Source: Phycisphaerales bacterium
Lineage (GTDB): Bacteria > Planctomycetota > Phycisphaerae > Phycisphaerales > SM1A02
Assembly: GCA_014238785.1 (NCBI GenBank)
Contig: JABAAL010000018.1
Location: forward strand, 1-35,090
DNA length: 35,090 nucleotides
Direction of reading: 5' to 3'
Part shown: positions 17,173 through 25,800 of the stretch, piece after piece
How positions within the stretch are numbered: position 1 is the stretch's first letter
Layout: each line of letters begins with the position of its first letter
Translations under genes and position numbers: made by a program
The notes under the pieces: model-generated
Database searches by the model: none
Told to the model about the DNA's origin: nothing
Seen by the model: only the letters and a program-made list of their open reading frames with translations

Positions 17173-19293
17173 TTAGTTACTTGAGAAATTCGTTTTAAAT
17201 TGTTCTTTAAGAGATACGATTCCTTGTTCATCACCGATGATGGTGAGTTGGTCGTGTTCTTCAAGTTGTGTACTTCCTCGAGGTATAACCATGTGACCCC
17301 TACGGTGAATCATTGCGACAAGGCAATCTTCAGGGAAAAGCAGACTCCGAATTGGTGCTCCAATGAGCGGCTCAGTGCTTGTTCCAACTTCAAGTCGAAG
17401 TGCCATAAATCGGTCCTCCCTAAGCAAAATCTCTTTTAATTCTTGATTTGTTGAAGCGGATAACCACTTTGCCATAAAACCTTCTTGGTCTACGTGACCT
17501 GCGAGTTGCGCAAGCAATCGTAGATGTTGCGAAGGATCTGACTCTGGGCTTATTAAGAAGAAGATTGCGTGAATGGCTTGTTCCTCGTGCTGCTCACCAA
17601 AAACATCTCCAATGTTAATGGAAATACCTTCTCGGCTTCTTGCAATTACCATGAGTGGTTGTTCAATATTTGGCACTCGGAGGTGTGGTAGAGCGACTCC
17701 ACCGGTTACAGGCGTTGCTCCTACTCGAGTTCCCTCTAGAAAACCATCAGAAAGTGCTGTTGCGGTTGTGGGAAGCAGTGCTGAGAGTTCTTCCGCTGCT
17801 GAAGAAACGATATCCTCAAAAGATGCTTCAGTTGGTGCGTCTATTACTCTTGCTTTTGCGACGATTTCATCAAATGGATCGTGCGCTCGCAGACCTTTTT
17901 CTTTTAGTATTTCTCTAAGTTCAGAGTCCAGAGCAGCAAACCTTTTTCTTCCAAGACGCTCAAATACATGGTAAATGGCCCCGTACCGGTCAACTCGTTT
18001 TCTTGCATACAAGAAGTACCAAGTAATTCCAATGATGACGATGCCTGTAGAAAAGAGTACCGGCATCCATCCCATGACGAAAATAATTGAAATGCAAGAC
18101 ATCGTACCAACGATTTGGAGCCAAGGATAAAATGGGGCGCGGAATCCAGGATCATACGAATCAAGTTTTGTTTCTCGCATCACAATTACAGACATGCAAA
18201 GGAGGGTGAACATGAGTAATTGGAATGCACTTGCTAATTTTGCAATTTTCAATGGGTCCAAAAAGAGGATAGCAACAATTATTAAACCAGATGAAACTAT
18301 TATTCCAATAATCGGAGTTCCCTTTTCATCCACTTTTCGCAGTGAGGCGGGGATTAGATGGTCGCGACTCATCGCAAGTGGATAACGAGAAGCACTCAAA
18401 ATTCCAGCATTTGCGACGGACAAAAAAGCGAGAATAGCTGCGATAGCCATAATATAGGCGCCAGTCGTTGAGCCAGTGATTGCAGCGGCAACAGTCGAAA
18501 CAGGCGTTAGGTTGATCCTACCATCAACGAGAGAAAGACCCTCAGTGCCACTTACACCGACCATGACGAGCAATCCAACAATGTATACAGTGATGGCCGT
18601 ACCGATTGCTAGAAAAAGTCCAAGTGGTAAGTTTCTCTCAGGGTTTTTGATCTCTCCTGCAACACTGATTACTTTTGTGACGCCTACGTAACTTATAAAT
18701 ACTAACCCTGCAGCTGATAGGATATTTTCTGAGCCTTTGCCTAAGAAGTTAGAAAAATTGGCTGGTCTAATTTGAATACTCCCGGCAACTAAGAACCAAC
18801 CTAATAATGCAAGGAGTAGGACAACGAGAATAATTTGGAATGAAGTTGTTTTCTTTGCTCCAAGTAGATTGAGCCCACCAAAGAAAACAACAAGCACAAG
18901 TGCGATAAGGGTAAAAAGAGTATCGCTGGTTCCTTCGGGGAAAAATAATTGGATGTACGCAGTCATGCCTACCAGTGCAAACGAAGTTTTTAGGAGAAGG
19001 GCTAGCCAAATCCCAAGTCCACCAATGGTACCTACCATTGGACCAAGGCTTCGGCTAAGAAAATAATATTCCCCGCCAGATCTTGGCATTGCAGTGCCGA
19101 GCTCGATTTTGCTGAGCATTGGAGGTATTAAAAGCAAACCGGCAATAAGGTAGGCAAGGACTACTGCTGGGCCAGCAATTTGAGTCGCAAAACTTGGCAA
19201 AAGGAAAAAACCACTGCTCAATGTTGCGCCGGTTGCAAGTGCAAACACGCCAAACAAGCCAAGATGTTTTTTTGTTTTAGGTATTATCTCCAT
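17173..19293 (-). CDS. APC-family permease fused to PTS EIIA-like and RCK_C-like domains
   Basis: A 706-residue protein (713 if started at the GTG at 19314). The first 430 residues form a 12-helix amino acid-polyamine-organocation permease, with the helix 1 signature LATGATLSSGFFLLPS and PRSGGEYYFLSRSLGP. A cytosolic part follows: about residues 490-630 resemble a PTS EIIA type-2 (nitrogen/fructose type) domain, with the candidate phospho-His in VALPHLR (about 536) and a second His in SQHLRLLAQLA. About 635-700 resemble the RCK_C (TrkA-C) ligand-binding domain ending HDQLTIIGDEQ. I prefer ATG 19293 because an AGAAG motif lies eight bases upstream. It follows fumC by 62 bases. Transport of an amino acid gated by phosphorylation or a nucleotide-like ligand is likely; the substrate is unknown. 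Confidence 0.85.
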   Translation of the reverse strand: MEIIPKTKKHLGLFGVFALATGATLSSGFFLLPSFATQIAGPAVVLAYLIAGLLLIPPMLSKIELGTAMPRSGGEYYFLSRSLGPMVGTIGGLGIWLALLLKTSFALVGMTAYIQLFFPEGTSDTLFTLIALVLVVFFGGLNLLGAKKTTSFQIILVVLLLALLGWFLVAGSIQIRPANFSNFLGKGSENILSAAGLVFISYVGVTKVISVAGEIKNPERNLPLGLFLAIGTAITVYIVGLLVMVGVSGTEGLSLVDGRINLTPVSTVAAAITGSTTGAYIMAIAAILAFLSVANAGILSASRYPLAMSRDHLIPASLRKVDEKGTPIIGIIVSSGLIIVAILFLDPLKIAKLASAFQLLMFTLLCMSVIVMRETKLDSYDPGFRAPFYPWLQIVGTMSCISIIFVMGWMPVLFSTGIVIIGITWYFLYARKRVDRYGAIYHVFERLGRKRFAALDSELREILKEKGLRAHDPFDEIVAKARVIDAPTEASFEDIVSSAAEELSALLPTTATALSDGFLEGTRVGATPVTGGVALPHLRVPNIEQPLMVIARSREGISINIGDVFGEQHEEQAIHAIFFLISPESDPSQHLRLLAQLAGHVDQEGFMAKWLSASTNQELKEILLREDRFMALRLEVGTSTEPLIGAPIRSLLFPEDCLVAMIHRRGHMVIPRGSTQLEEHDQLTIIGDEQGIVSLKEQFKTNFSSN

Positions 19294-19355
19294 TACTACG
19301 CTTCTATTATGCACGATTACGCCAAAGCGTGCATCCAGACTCGCCGGAGGCGTTC

Positions 19356-20786
19356 TTATGTGTGTGGTCTGGTCATATCAGCAAAGTCGAGGTACCCATT
19401 AAGTTCCTCCTCGCTGAGTAATTCTTTTCGGAGAACTATCTCACGTATGGTCTCGCCCGTCTTGAACGCTTCTTTTGCTAGTTTTGATGTTTGGTCGTAC
19501 CCAATAACTGGGGCAAGGATTGTGCCCACCATTAAACTCTGTTCGACGAGTCCCTCTGCAATTTCTTTATTCACTTCAAGCCCCTGAATCATCTTCTCAT
19601 CGAGAATACTTGCAACACCCGAAAGCAGCATAATAGATTCAGTCAGGCGTTCTGCAATGACAGGCATACACAGGTTCAATTCTAAGATTGAGCCAATCCC
19701 ACCACTTGCAGCAGTTGTAATTGCAACATCATTCCCAACAACTTGACAAAAGACTTGCATTGCAGATTCACAGATAACAGGATTCACTTTTCCGGGCATA
19801 ATTGAAGAGCCTGGTTGTGTTGCAGGAAGTGTTAACTCAAAGAGTCCACATCGAGGTCCAGATCCCAACCATCGAATGTCATTTGCAATTTTTGAGATAC
19901 TAATCGCAATGGTTTTTAACTCACCGTGTGCCTCGACGACGCAATCTCTTGTTGCTTGCGCTTCGAAGTGATTGTCCGCTTCCTTGAAGGAGACGCGCAC
20001 TTCTTTTGTTAGCTCTCTACAAACTATAGAAGCGAAACGAGGATGCGTGTTGATGCCCGTGCCAACAGCGGTGCCTCCTATGGGCATGTTTTCAGCTAGA
20101 CGAATCATCGCTCGTTCCGCACGCCTAATCCCATACGCAATCGCAGATTCATATCCAGAAAAAATCTGCCCCATGCGAATTGGTGTTGCGTCCATCAGAT
20201 GGGTCCGCCCAATTGTTACAATTTTGTCCCATTTTTTTGTTTTTGTTTTTAAACTTTTCCTTAGACCCTTCAGGGAGGGGATGAGGGATTCCCGCAACTC
20301 CATACATGCAGCAATTTGCATCGCAGTAGGAAACGTATCATTGGATGACTGCCCCATATTTACATGGTCATTGGGATGAACAGCATATTTTGAATTCGCT
20401 GCCTTATTCGCCAATCGAGAAATCACTTCGTTCATGTTCATGTTTGTCGAAGTGCCTGATCCAGTTTGGAACACATCTATTGGAAAATGTTCCATCATGC
20501 CATCAATGCGTTCTGGATTGCTTAATGCCTCCATCACATCGTTACACGCATCGACAATGAATTTTGACCTTTTTTGATCTAGGAGTTTCAGTTTTGTATT
20601 CGCTACAGCAGCAGCACGTTTGAGTAGCGCGAAAGCATATATGATTTCGGGCGGCAAGCGCCTTCCAGAAACTGGAAAATTAAGTACGGCGCGCTGCGTA
20701 GATGCTCCGTATAAAGCGTGGGAGGGTACTTCCATTTCACCCATAGAGTCTCGTTCAATGCGCATTCGTTTTGGTTTGGAAGTCAT
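19356..20786 (-). CDS. fumC: Class II fumarate hydratase
   Basis: The iron-independent fumarase interconverting fumarate and malate in the TCA cycle, 476 residues, homotetrameric in known members. Family motifs are complete: GSGTSTNMNMNEVI (109-121), HPNDHVNMGQSSND (137-150), TIGRTHLMDATP with the active-site His196, and the signature GSSIMPGKVNP with the flexible-loop serines at 327-328. The retained GTSTNMN and HVNMGQSSND pattern and length favour FumC over aspartase or argininosuccinate lyase; aspartase is the nearest alternative. The gene starts 16 bases after the upstream lipoprotein gene and precedes the permease, so the three are probably co-transcribed. Confidence 0.92.
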   Translation of the reverse strand: MTSKPKRMRIERDSMGEMEVPSHALYGASTQRAVLNFPVSGRRLPPEIIYAFALLKRAAAVANTKLKLLDQKRSKFIVDACNDVMEALSNPERIDGMMEHFPIDVFQTGSGTSTNMNMNEVISRLANKAANSKYAVHPNDHVNMGQSSNDTFPTAMQIAACMELRESLIPSLKGLRKSLKTKTKKWDKIVTIGRTHLMDATPIRMGQIFSGYESAIAYGIRRAERAMIRLAENMPIGGTAVGTGINTHPRFASIVCRELTKEVRVSFKEADNHFEAQATRDCVVEAHGELKTIAISISKIANDIRWLGSGPRCGLFELTLPATQPGSSIMPGKVNPVICESAMQVFCQVVGNDVAITTAASGGIGSILELNLCMPVIAERLTESIMLLSGVASILDEKMIQGLEVNKEIAEGLVEQSLMVGTILAPVIGYDQTSKLAKEAFKTGETIREIVLRKELLSEEELNGYLDFADMTRPHT

Positions 20787-20802
20787 TTTTATACTCTCGT
20801 TC

Positions 20803-22239
20803 TTATGGGGTTTCTATTGTGGGCTCATTCTTTTGAGAAATGTCTAGGAGTGTCATTTGTTCGCGAGTGAGTATGTCACGAAAGCGTTGGACAATCTGTT
20901 TTTTGATTACGTTTGCTGCAGTAGGATCAGAGTTCACGACCTTCTTCCATTCGGCTATCCAAAGGGATGGTTCAGGTCTTGCATCAGAAGCAGCATCCCA
21001 CGCGGAAGCATTGATGGCTGCGGCGAATATAAGAGTAATCAAATCATCGTCGAGGGGGGATTTGTAATCAATATCGAGAGTATCAAGTAATTGCAATGCT
21101 TCGACATTATCACCGCGATCAATCATAAGGGGGACGGCCCTCCTTGCGATAGCTTTTTGGGCGGCGTTACTTTTTTCGGCTGCATTTTTCCAAACATCTC
21201 TTAAAATAGAAAGTCGAAGTTCGTCTAATGTCAGACGTTTAAGCATGTCATCAGCACGAAGTAAGTCCTTTGTATTAAGTGATGACGCAATTGAAAATGC
21301 AGCAGAATCCCAGTTTGGTTCATTTTCTTTTCGTACACTGAGAAGTTTAACAAAAGAATCTATGTCAACATTTTTTTGTAATGCGCTTAGTGCGTACATG
21401 TACATCAACGAATTGTCAGCTCTCTCGATGAGAGGCTCTTCAAAACCTGCGTATGCAAAACCCTTCGCAACCGAAATTTGTATAGATTCGTCTGGATGAT
21501 CAAGCATGTTGATTAGGCTGCGTTTATTTGAATCGCTTCCAAGCATAGCTTCAAGAGTTACCAGAGCGGGCAGCTCACTTTTTTGTCTTGATTTCAAAAC
21601 AATTCTTAGGATTTCCCTTTGTGTTTTATCCGTCACTTCATTGTTATTGAGCAAGAATATTAATGCATTTGTTGCGGCACCATCTGGGTTCTGTTGCATA
21701 CGATCGATGGTAGGCTGGATTGCTTTTGAGTGAGAATTAGTTTGAAAAAATATGAGTTCTTGTTCGACAACGTCTAAGTTAGTTTCACTTGCCATTACAT
21801 TGGCAACATGTTCTGCTAGACCGACCACATTAATTTCGGGGAGAATTTTTGAAGCTGCTAAGCGTACAGAAGGGTCTTCGTCGATAAGGCAATCGACGAC
21901 GAGTTGCAACTCTTCCTCAGTTGCTTCACCATCTCGTAAGAAAACTCCAACACGTTCTATTCCAAAAATACGAATCTCATACATGGGGTCGGCAAGAACA
22001 TCAGGTAATTGTTCGTGTTGATATTCTGAGGAAATTAGCGGCCAATATTTTTCGTACGTGTCTACGATTCTCTGGCGTAAGCCTTCAACATCGTTGTTGG
22101 TTTTTGTGTTTTTATTATCTGCTTTTATGAGCAGTCTATTTTGGGAGCTATTTTGTTGGGGAGTTTCGCAGCCAACGATAAGGAATACGCAAAGCGAAGT
22201 GATAATCAAGGGTATGTTGGGTCTGATAAATTTAAACAT
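20803..22239 (-). CDS. Predicted lipoprotein with HEAT-like repeats
   Basis: A 478-residue exported protein of unknown function. The N-terminus is a lipoprotein signal peptide: basic start, hydrophobic core, and lipobox IVGC with Cys24 as the lipidated residue, followed by a Gln/Ser/Asn-rich linker. The body is almost wholly helical with repeats such as DEDPSVRLAASKILPEI (about 133) and HPDESIQISVAKGFAYAG (about 250), which fit HEAT/armadillo-type solenoids used for protein binding. It is the first gene before fumC and the permease, with a 16-base gap, but no functional link to them is evident. Membrane anchoring in the periplasm is likely; whether inner or outer membrane cannot be told. Confidence 0.75.
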   Translation of the reverse strand: MFKFIRPNIPLIITSLCVFLIVGCETPQQNSSQNRLLIKADNKNTKTNNDVEGLRQRIVDTYEKYWPLISSEYQHEQLPDVLADPMYEIRIFGIERVGVFLRDGEATEEELQLVVDCLIDEDPSVRLAASKILPEINVVGLAEHVANVMASETNLDVVEQELIFFQTNSHSKAIQPTIDRMQQNPDGAATNALIFLLNNNEVTDKTQREILRIVLKSRQKSELPALVTLEAMLGSDSNKRSLINMLDHPDESIQISVAKGFAYAGFEEPLIERADNSLMYMYALSALQKNVDIDSFVKLLSVRKENEPNWDSAAFSIASSLNTKDLLRADDMLKRLTLDELRLSILRDVWKNAAEKSNAAQKAIARRAVPLMIDRGDNVEALQLLDTLDIDYKSPLDDDLITLIFAAAINASAWDAASDARPEPSLWIAEWKKVVNSDPTAANVIKKQIVQRFRDILTREQMTLLDISQKNEPTIETP

Positions 22240-22289
22240 GGATTACTAGGCAGTGTATTCGATTATGGACAAAAATAAGGTGCTACTGC

Positions 22290-22318
22290 GTGACCCATTT
22301 TAGGTTTCAATGTACAAT
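22290..22318 (+). promoter_or_regulatory. Predicted promoter of the TPR gene
   Basis: A -10 box TACAAT (22313-22318) lies 17 bases after GTGACC (22290-22295, 4/6 to TTGACA). Transcription would start near 22325, so the ATG at 22329 would have almost no leader. This supports that ATG over the upstream GTG at 22290, which would be outside the transcript. Confidence 0.4.
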
Positions 22319-22328
22319 AATTGGTCGT

Positions 22329-23675
22329 ATGAATAACTGGCAAGATGCTGAACAATTTGCTGACAACGCCCTGGACATGTTTGAGCATGGTCGTTGGAGC
22401 GAGGCTGAAATAGAACTGCGCAAAGCGCTTGAAATTGACCCAGATCAAGGTGATTGGCACTTTAATCTTGGTCTTACGCTTGAGCGGACGGAACGGGACG
22501 CAGAAGCACTTTCGAGTTTTGAGCAAGCATCGCGCCTTCTTGAGGATGCAATTGATCCAAAGCTTGCAGCGGGTGCGACCTGCATCCGTCTTGAACGATA
22601 CGACGATGCAATTGGGTGGTTTGAAAAAGTCTTACGCCTTGAAACGTCGGTCGAGCCTGCTTGGGCGATGCTTGTCGATGCTCATGCATCAAATAATGAC
22701 CACGAAGCAGCAGAAACTTCCTTCTATATGGCGCAAGATGCACTAGCCCAGCCCAGCGCAAATGTTCTTGTCGCAATGAGTGGAAGTTTACTAACAAGGA
22801 ATTTAGCGGAACGAGCAATATGGTGCGCTCAAGAGGCAATGAAATTGGACCCAGAAGTGCACGGTGGCCGACTCCGTTTGGCTGGCGCCTTAGTTGCAGC
22901 AGGCCAAGGTCAACGTGCATCACAAATACTATTGCAAGAACTTAGAGAAGATCCAGGAAACGTTCAAGCATTGCTTCTTCACGCGGATGTTCTTGCCGAT
23001 ACAGGCCGAGCGGGCGAAGCGCTAATTAAATTACATCGAGTTTTGGAACTAGAACCTGCGAATGTTGATGCGCACATCCGTGCAGGAGAGTATGCAATGG
23101 ATGAGCAAAGGTGGGAAGAAGCATTCATTGCTTGGGGGTTAGTGCGTAGGCTTCAACCAAACCATAAGAGGGCTTGCTTGCACTTAGCCCAGACTTTACT
23201 TGCCATGCAGCGACCAGCCGCAGCTCGACCACTTTTGCAGGAATATATCGATAGAATGGATAGTTCGCATTCCCGCGAAGAAAAACTTCATGTGGCAGAA
23301 TTATTACTCGGTGTTGGTGAGCCGATTATGGCGGTTGCATTATTAGAGGAGTTGCGTTCTTCATTTGAGGAGAATGATTCTTTACAACTTAAATGCCTTC
23401 GTATTCTTGCGGTCTCGTTGTTTGCGAGCGAAAAAATTGATGAAGGCGCTGCAGTAAGTAGAAAAGTTCTTAGGATTGATTCGACGTGTATATCCTCGAT
23501 GCACAATCTTGCGCTAGCAGCTGTGAAAAACAATCGATATCGAAGCGCTTGGGGTTGGGTGAAGCGAGGGCTTCGTCAAGATCCATTAGATAATGACTTG
23601 CGCCGACTCCGTTCCCGTTTAATTTGGGAAGGGATAGGCAAGTACATCAAAAAGTACCTACGCAAGCGTAGTTAA
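22329..23675 (+). CDS. Tetratricopeptide repeat protein
   Basis: A 448-residue soluble protein built almost entirely of TPR motifs. Examples are the consecutive units starting AEIELRKALEIDPDQGDWHFNLG, AIGWFEKVLRLE, AGEALIKLHRVLELEPANVDAHIRAG, and a last unit ending in GLRQDPLDNDLRRLRSRL; spacing is about 34 residues. There is no signal peptide or membrane helix, so it is probably cytosolic. TPR solenoids bind other proteins, and nothing here identifies a partner. The ATG at 22329 is preferred over the GTG at 22290 because of the predicted promoter and because the repeats begin right after it. It is divergent from the HEAT lipoprotein and converges on rpsR, with a 12-base gap. Confidence 0.85.
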   Translation: MNNWQDAEQFADNALDMFEHGRWSEAEIELRKALEIDPDQGDWHFNLGLTLERTERDAEALSSFEQASRLLEDAIDPKLAAGATCIRLERYDDAIGWFEKVLRLETSVEPAWAMLVDAHASNNDHEAAETSFYMAQDALAQPSANVLVAMSGSLLTRNLAERAIWCAQEAMKLDPEVHGGRLRLAGALVAAGQGQRASQILLQELREDPGNVQALLLHADVLADTGRAGEALIKLHRVLELEPANVDAHIRAGEYAMDEQRWEEAFIAWGLVRRLQPNHKRACLHLAQTLLAMQRPAAARPLLQEYIDRMDSSHSREEKLHVAELLLGVGEPIMAVALLEELRSSFEENDSLQLKCLRILAVSLFASEKIDEGAAVSRKVLRIDSTCISSMHNLALAAVKNNRYRSAWGWVKRGLRQDPLDNDLRRLRSRLIWEGIGKYIKKYLRKRS

Positions 23676-23687
23676 TTGAATCGAAAA

Positions 23688-23927
23688 TTAAAGAGTGCCG
23701 GAGGTGAATGGAAGCAGCGCCATGAAGCGAGCTCGTTTAATTGCTTGCGCAACCATTCGTTGTTCTTTTGCAGATGTTCCCAAGCGCTTTCGGGAGTATA
23801 TTTTCCCGTTTGGCGTCATGAGTCGTCGTAATTCATCTGCTGATTTGTAGTCGATGTATTTACGATCTCGGTTATCTGTTTTAAGATAGGTTTTTGCTTG
23901 GGGTCTGCTGTAGTCTCTGCTGCCCAT
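23688..23927 (-). CDS. rpsR: 30S ribosomal protein bS18
   Basis: A 79-residue protein matching bS18, which sits on the platform of the small subunit next to bS6. The core is present in order: KYIDYKSADELRRLMTPNGKI, SRKRLGTSAKEQRMVAQAIKRARFMALLPF. The Arg/Lys content and length are normal, and there is no zinc-binding Cys cluster. The ATG at 23927 follows an AAGGA motif about nine bases upstream, one of the few clear Shine-Dalgarno sequences in the window. The gene stands alone: rpsF, ssb and rplI, its usual companions, are not adjacent on this strand. It has its own predicted promoter and a leader of about 58 bases. Confidence 0.95.
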   Translation of the reverse strand: MGSRDYSRPQAKTYLKTDNRDRKYIDYKSADELRRLMTPNGKIYSRKRLGTSAKEQRMVAQAIKRARFMALLPFTSGTL

Positions 23928-23992
23928 AGTGTGGGTCCTTTCGTCTTGGATACGTTTGTAGCCCCAATACTATGGGGCGACGAGAACGAGGT

Positions 23993-24021
23993 ATTGTACA
24001 TCGGCCCATTCCGCGGGGCAA
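23993..24021 (-). promoter_or_regulatory. Predicted rpsR promoter and structured leader
   Basis: On the minus strand TTGCCC (24021-24016) and TACAAT (23998-23993) are 17 bases apart. Transcription would begin near 23986. The resulting leader contains a 6-bp hairpin, GCCCCA/TGGGGC with a six-base loop (23978-23961), flanked by CGTC and GACG that could pair further and lie next to the AAGGA ribosome-binding site. A role in S18 autoregulation is possible but not shown. Confidence 0.5.
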
Positions 24022-24052
24022 GGGTCCATAGAGGTATGGTATCCTGTGCTGT

Positions 24053-24706
24053 ATGGGTCCAATCATTGGAATTACTGCCGACAAGAGCGAAAAACGTCAT
24101 AGATTGGGTATTAGGTATGCAGAGTCAGTGAGCAGCGCGGGGGGCGTTCCTTTGATTCTTCCACCGCTACTAAGTCAGATAGATCATTATTTAGAGGTTT
24201 GTAATGGATTTGTATTATCTGGTGGTGATGATCCATGCATGGAGCAGTGGGGTATCCCAACGCATGAGAACGCAACACCAGTGGCAAAAGAGCGTCAAGA
24301 GTTCGAAGTAGCTTTAGTCACTTCGTTGGCAAAACGACCGAATGTTCCAGTTTTTGGTATTTGCCTTGGTATGCAATGGATGGGTTTGCTTGCTGGCGGC
24401 ACGCTTGAGCAAGATTTACAAGAACCACAAGCAACGTATCATGCGAGCGGTTCGCATGAAATTAGCGGTGACTTAGGTTCAGGGTTGGTGCACACTCACC
24501 ATCATCAAGCTCTGACAGATTCGGGATCGCTCTCGATTGTCGCAACCTCGAGCGATGGCGTCATTGAGGCAGTTCGGGATTATTCCAGATCTTGGTACGT
24601 TGGTGTGCAATGGCATCCAGAGAGAACTGATACCTTGCAACTTGGACAAGCGTTGTTTAACCAATTTGTCGAGGCTGCTGTGTTTGAAAAAGTAGAGAGT
24701 ACATGA
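24053..24706 (+). CDS. Class-I glutamine amidotransferase-like hydrolase (peptidase C26 type)
   Basis: A 217-residue stand-alone amidotransferase-fold hydrolase. The start PIIGIT, GFVLSGGDDP (52-61) and FGICLGMQ with nucleophile C104 are typical of the gamma-glutamyl-GABA hydrolase (PuuD) group. The catalytic partners are H188 and E190 in GVQWHPE. The protein is shorter than PuuD, mostly through the loop between SGGDDP and the nucleophile region. Substrates of this group are gamma-glutamyl amides, but no polyamine pathway genes lie nearby, so the specific reaction is open. The stop overlaps the next ATG as ATGA, so it is the first gene of a coupled operon with YgfZ-like and HMG-CoA lyase genes. 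Confidence 0.85.
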   Translation: MGPIIGITADKSEKRHRLGIRYAESVSSAGGVPLILPPLLSQIDHYLEVCNGFVLSGGDDPCMEQWGIPTHENATPVAKERQEFEVALVTSLAKRPNVPVFGICLGMQWMGLLAGGTLEQDLQEPQATYHASGSHEISGDLGSGLVHTHHHQALTDSGSLSIVATSSDGVIEAVRDYSRSWYVGVQWHPERTDTLQLGQALFNQFVEAAVFEKVEST

Positions 24707-25800
24707 CATTTCCATCACCAATCCAAGAATCACTTGAGCAGTATTCGATTGACATCGAAGTTGCTAGCGAAGTTCCGACCCGAGAAGGTGCTGCCACTGG
24801 TACCTTTCAATCCAAAATAATGACGGAATTTTTACCATGGGGTGACGATGGTTGTTTTGTGTTAGCGACAACAGGAGTTGTTGAACTTGAGTACGCAGCT
24901 ATTCGAAAAGCTGTCGCGGTGTTTGATGCACCTTGTCGGGGCACAATTCAACTTACCGGTAGCGATCGTCTGGAATGTCTTGGACGATTGACAACACAAA
25001 AAGTGGATGAGATGCAAGTTGGCGATACATTGCTCGCATTTGTTACGAGCAGAAAGGGAAGGGTCGTAGCAGACATCATTGTTAGAGTTTTTGAGGATAA
25101 AATTTTGCTTGATGTTGACGTCACGGTGGTGCAGCAACTTGTCGATCACATGTTGTCGTATATTGTGATGGAAAATGTGGCTATTGAGAATATCTCGTCG
25201 TCTATGCATTGGTTTTGGTGCATTGGGCCTGAAGCAAATAAAATATCGATCGAGGATGGTCAAGTTCTCTCTTTACCTAAAGCAGTATTGGGCATCGATG
25301 GAGTTGCCCTCTTGGTCGAGACTAAGAATGCACATAAAGTTTGGGAAAATCTTGTGCAGGGCGGCTGTAAACCTGTTGGTTGGTTTGCATTAAATATGGC
25401 AAGAGTTGAAATGGGAGCACCGATCTTTTTAATCGATTTTGATACGAACAATTTGCCCCATGAGGCCAATGTACTTTCAAGCAGAGTTCGATTTGATAAA
25501 GGATGCTATTTGGGTCAAGAAATAATCGCACGTATGGAATCGCTTGGAAAACCTAAGCAAAAGTTAATGCGAATCAAAATGAAGTCTGACGATTTGCCAA
25601 TTGCAGGTACGCAACTCTGGGCGAGTTCCGATGCAAGCGGGACACCAAGTGGTGTCGTAACCTCGAGTGCAATCAGCCCCCTAGGTGGCTCACTTCCTGC
25701 GGTGCTAGCAATGGTTGGAAAGAAAAACTATGAGGTGGGAACATCTGTTTTCGCCCATGTTGGGACAGAAGTAATGGAGGCATCTGTTGAAGCATTATGA
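24703..25800 (+). CDS. ygfZ: YgfZ/GcvT-like folate-binding protein
   Basis: A 365-residue protein of the GcvT-like superfamily. The YgfZ signature KGCYLGQE (about residues 264-271), with its conserved Cys, followed by RMESLGKPKQKLMRI, separates it from the aminomethyltransferase of glycine cleavage. YgfZ binds tetrahydrofolate and helps in assembly or repair of some Fe-S enzymes, including the tRNA methylthiolase MiaB, whose gene lies 6 kb downstream. The N-terminal region FDAPCRGTIQLTGSDRLECLGRLTTQKV matches the GcvT N-domain. It overlaps both neighbours by four bases (ATGA). The first 40 residues are longer than in typical YgfZ proteins. Confidence 0.85.
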   Translation: MTFPSPIQESLEQYSIDIEVASEVPTREGAATGTFQSKIMTEFLPWGDDGCFVLATTGVVELEYAAIRKAVAVFDAPCRGTIQLTGSDRLECLGRLTTQKVDEMQVGDTLLAFVTSRKGRVVADIIVRVFEDKILLDVDVTVVQQLVDHMLSYIVMENVAIENISSSMHWFWCIGPEANKISIEDGQVLSLPKAVLGIDGVALLVETKNAHKVWENLVQGGCKPVGWFALNMARVEMGAPIFLIDFDTNNLPHEANVLSSRVRFDKGCYLGQEIIARMESLGKPKQKLMRIKMKSDDLPIAGTQLWASSDASGTPSGVVTSSAISPLGGSLPAVLAMVGKKNYEVGTSVFAHVGTEVMEASVEAL

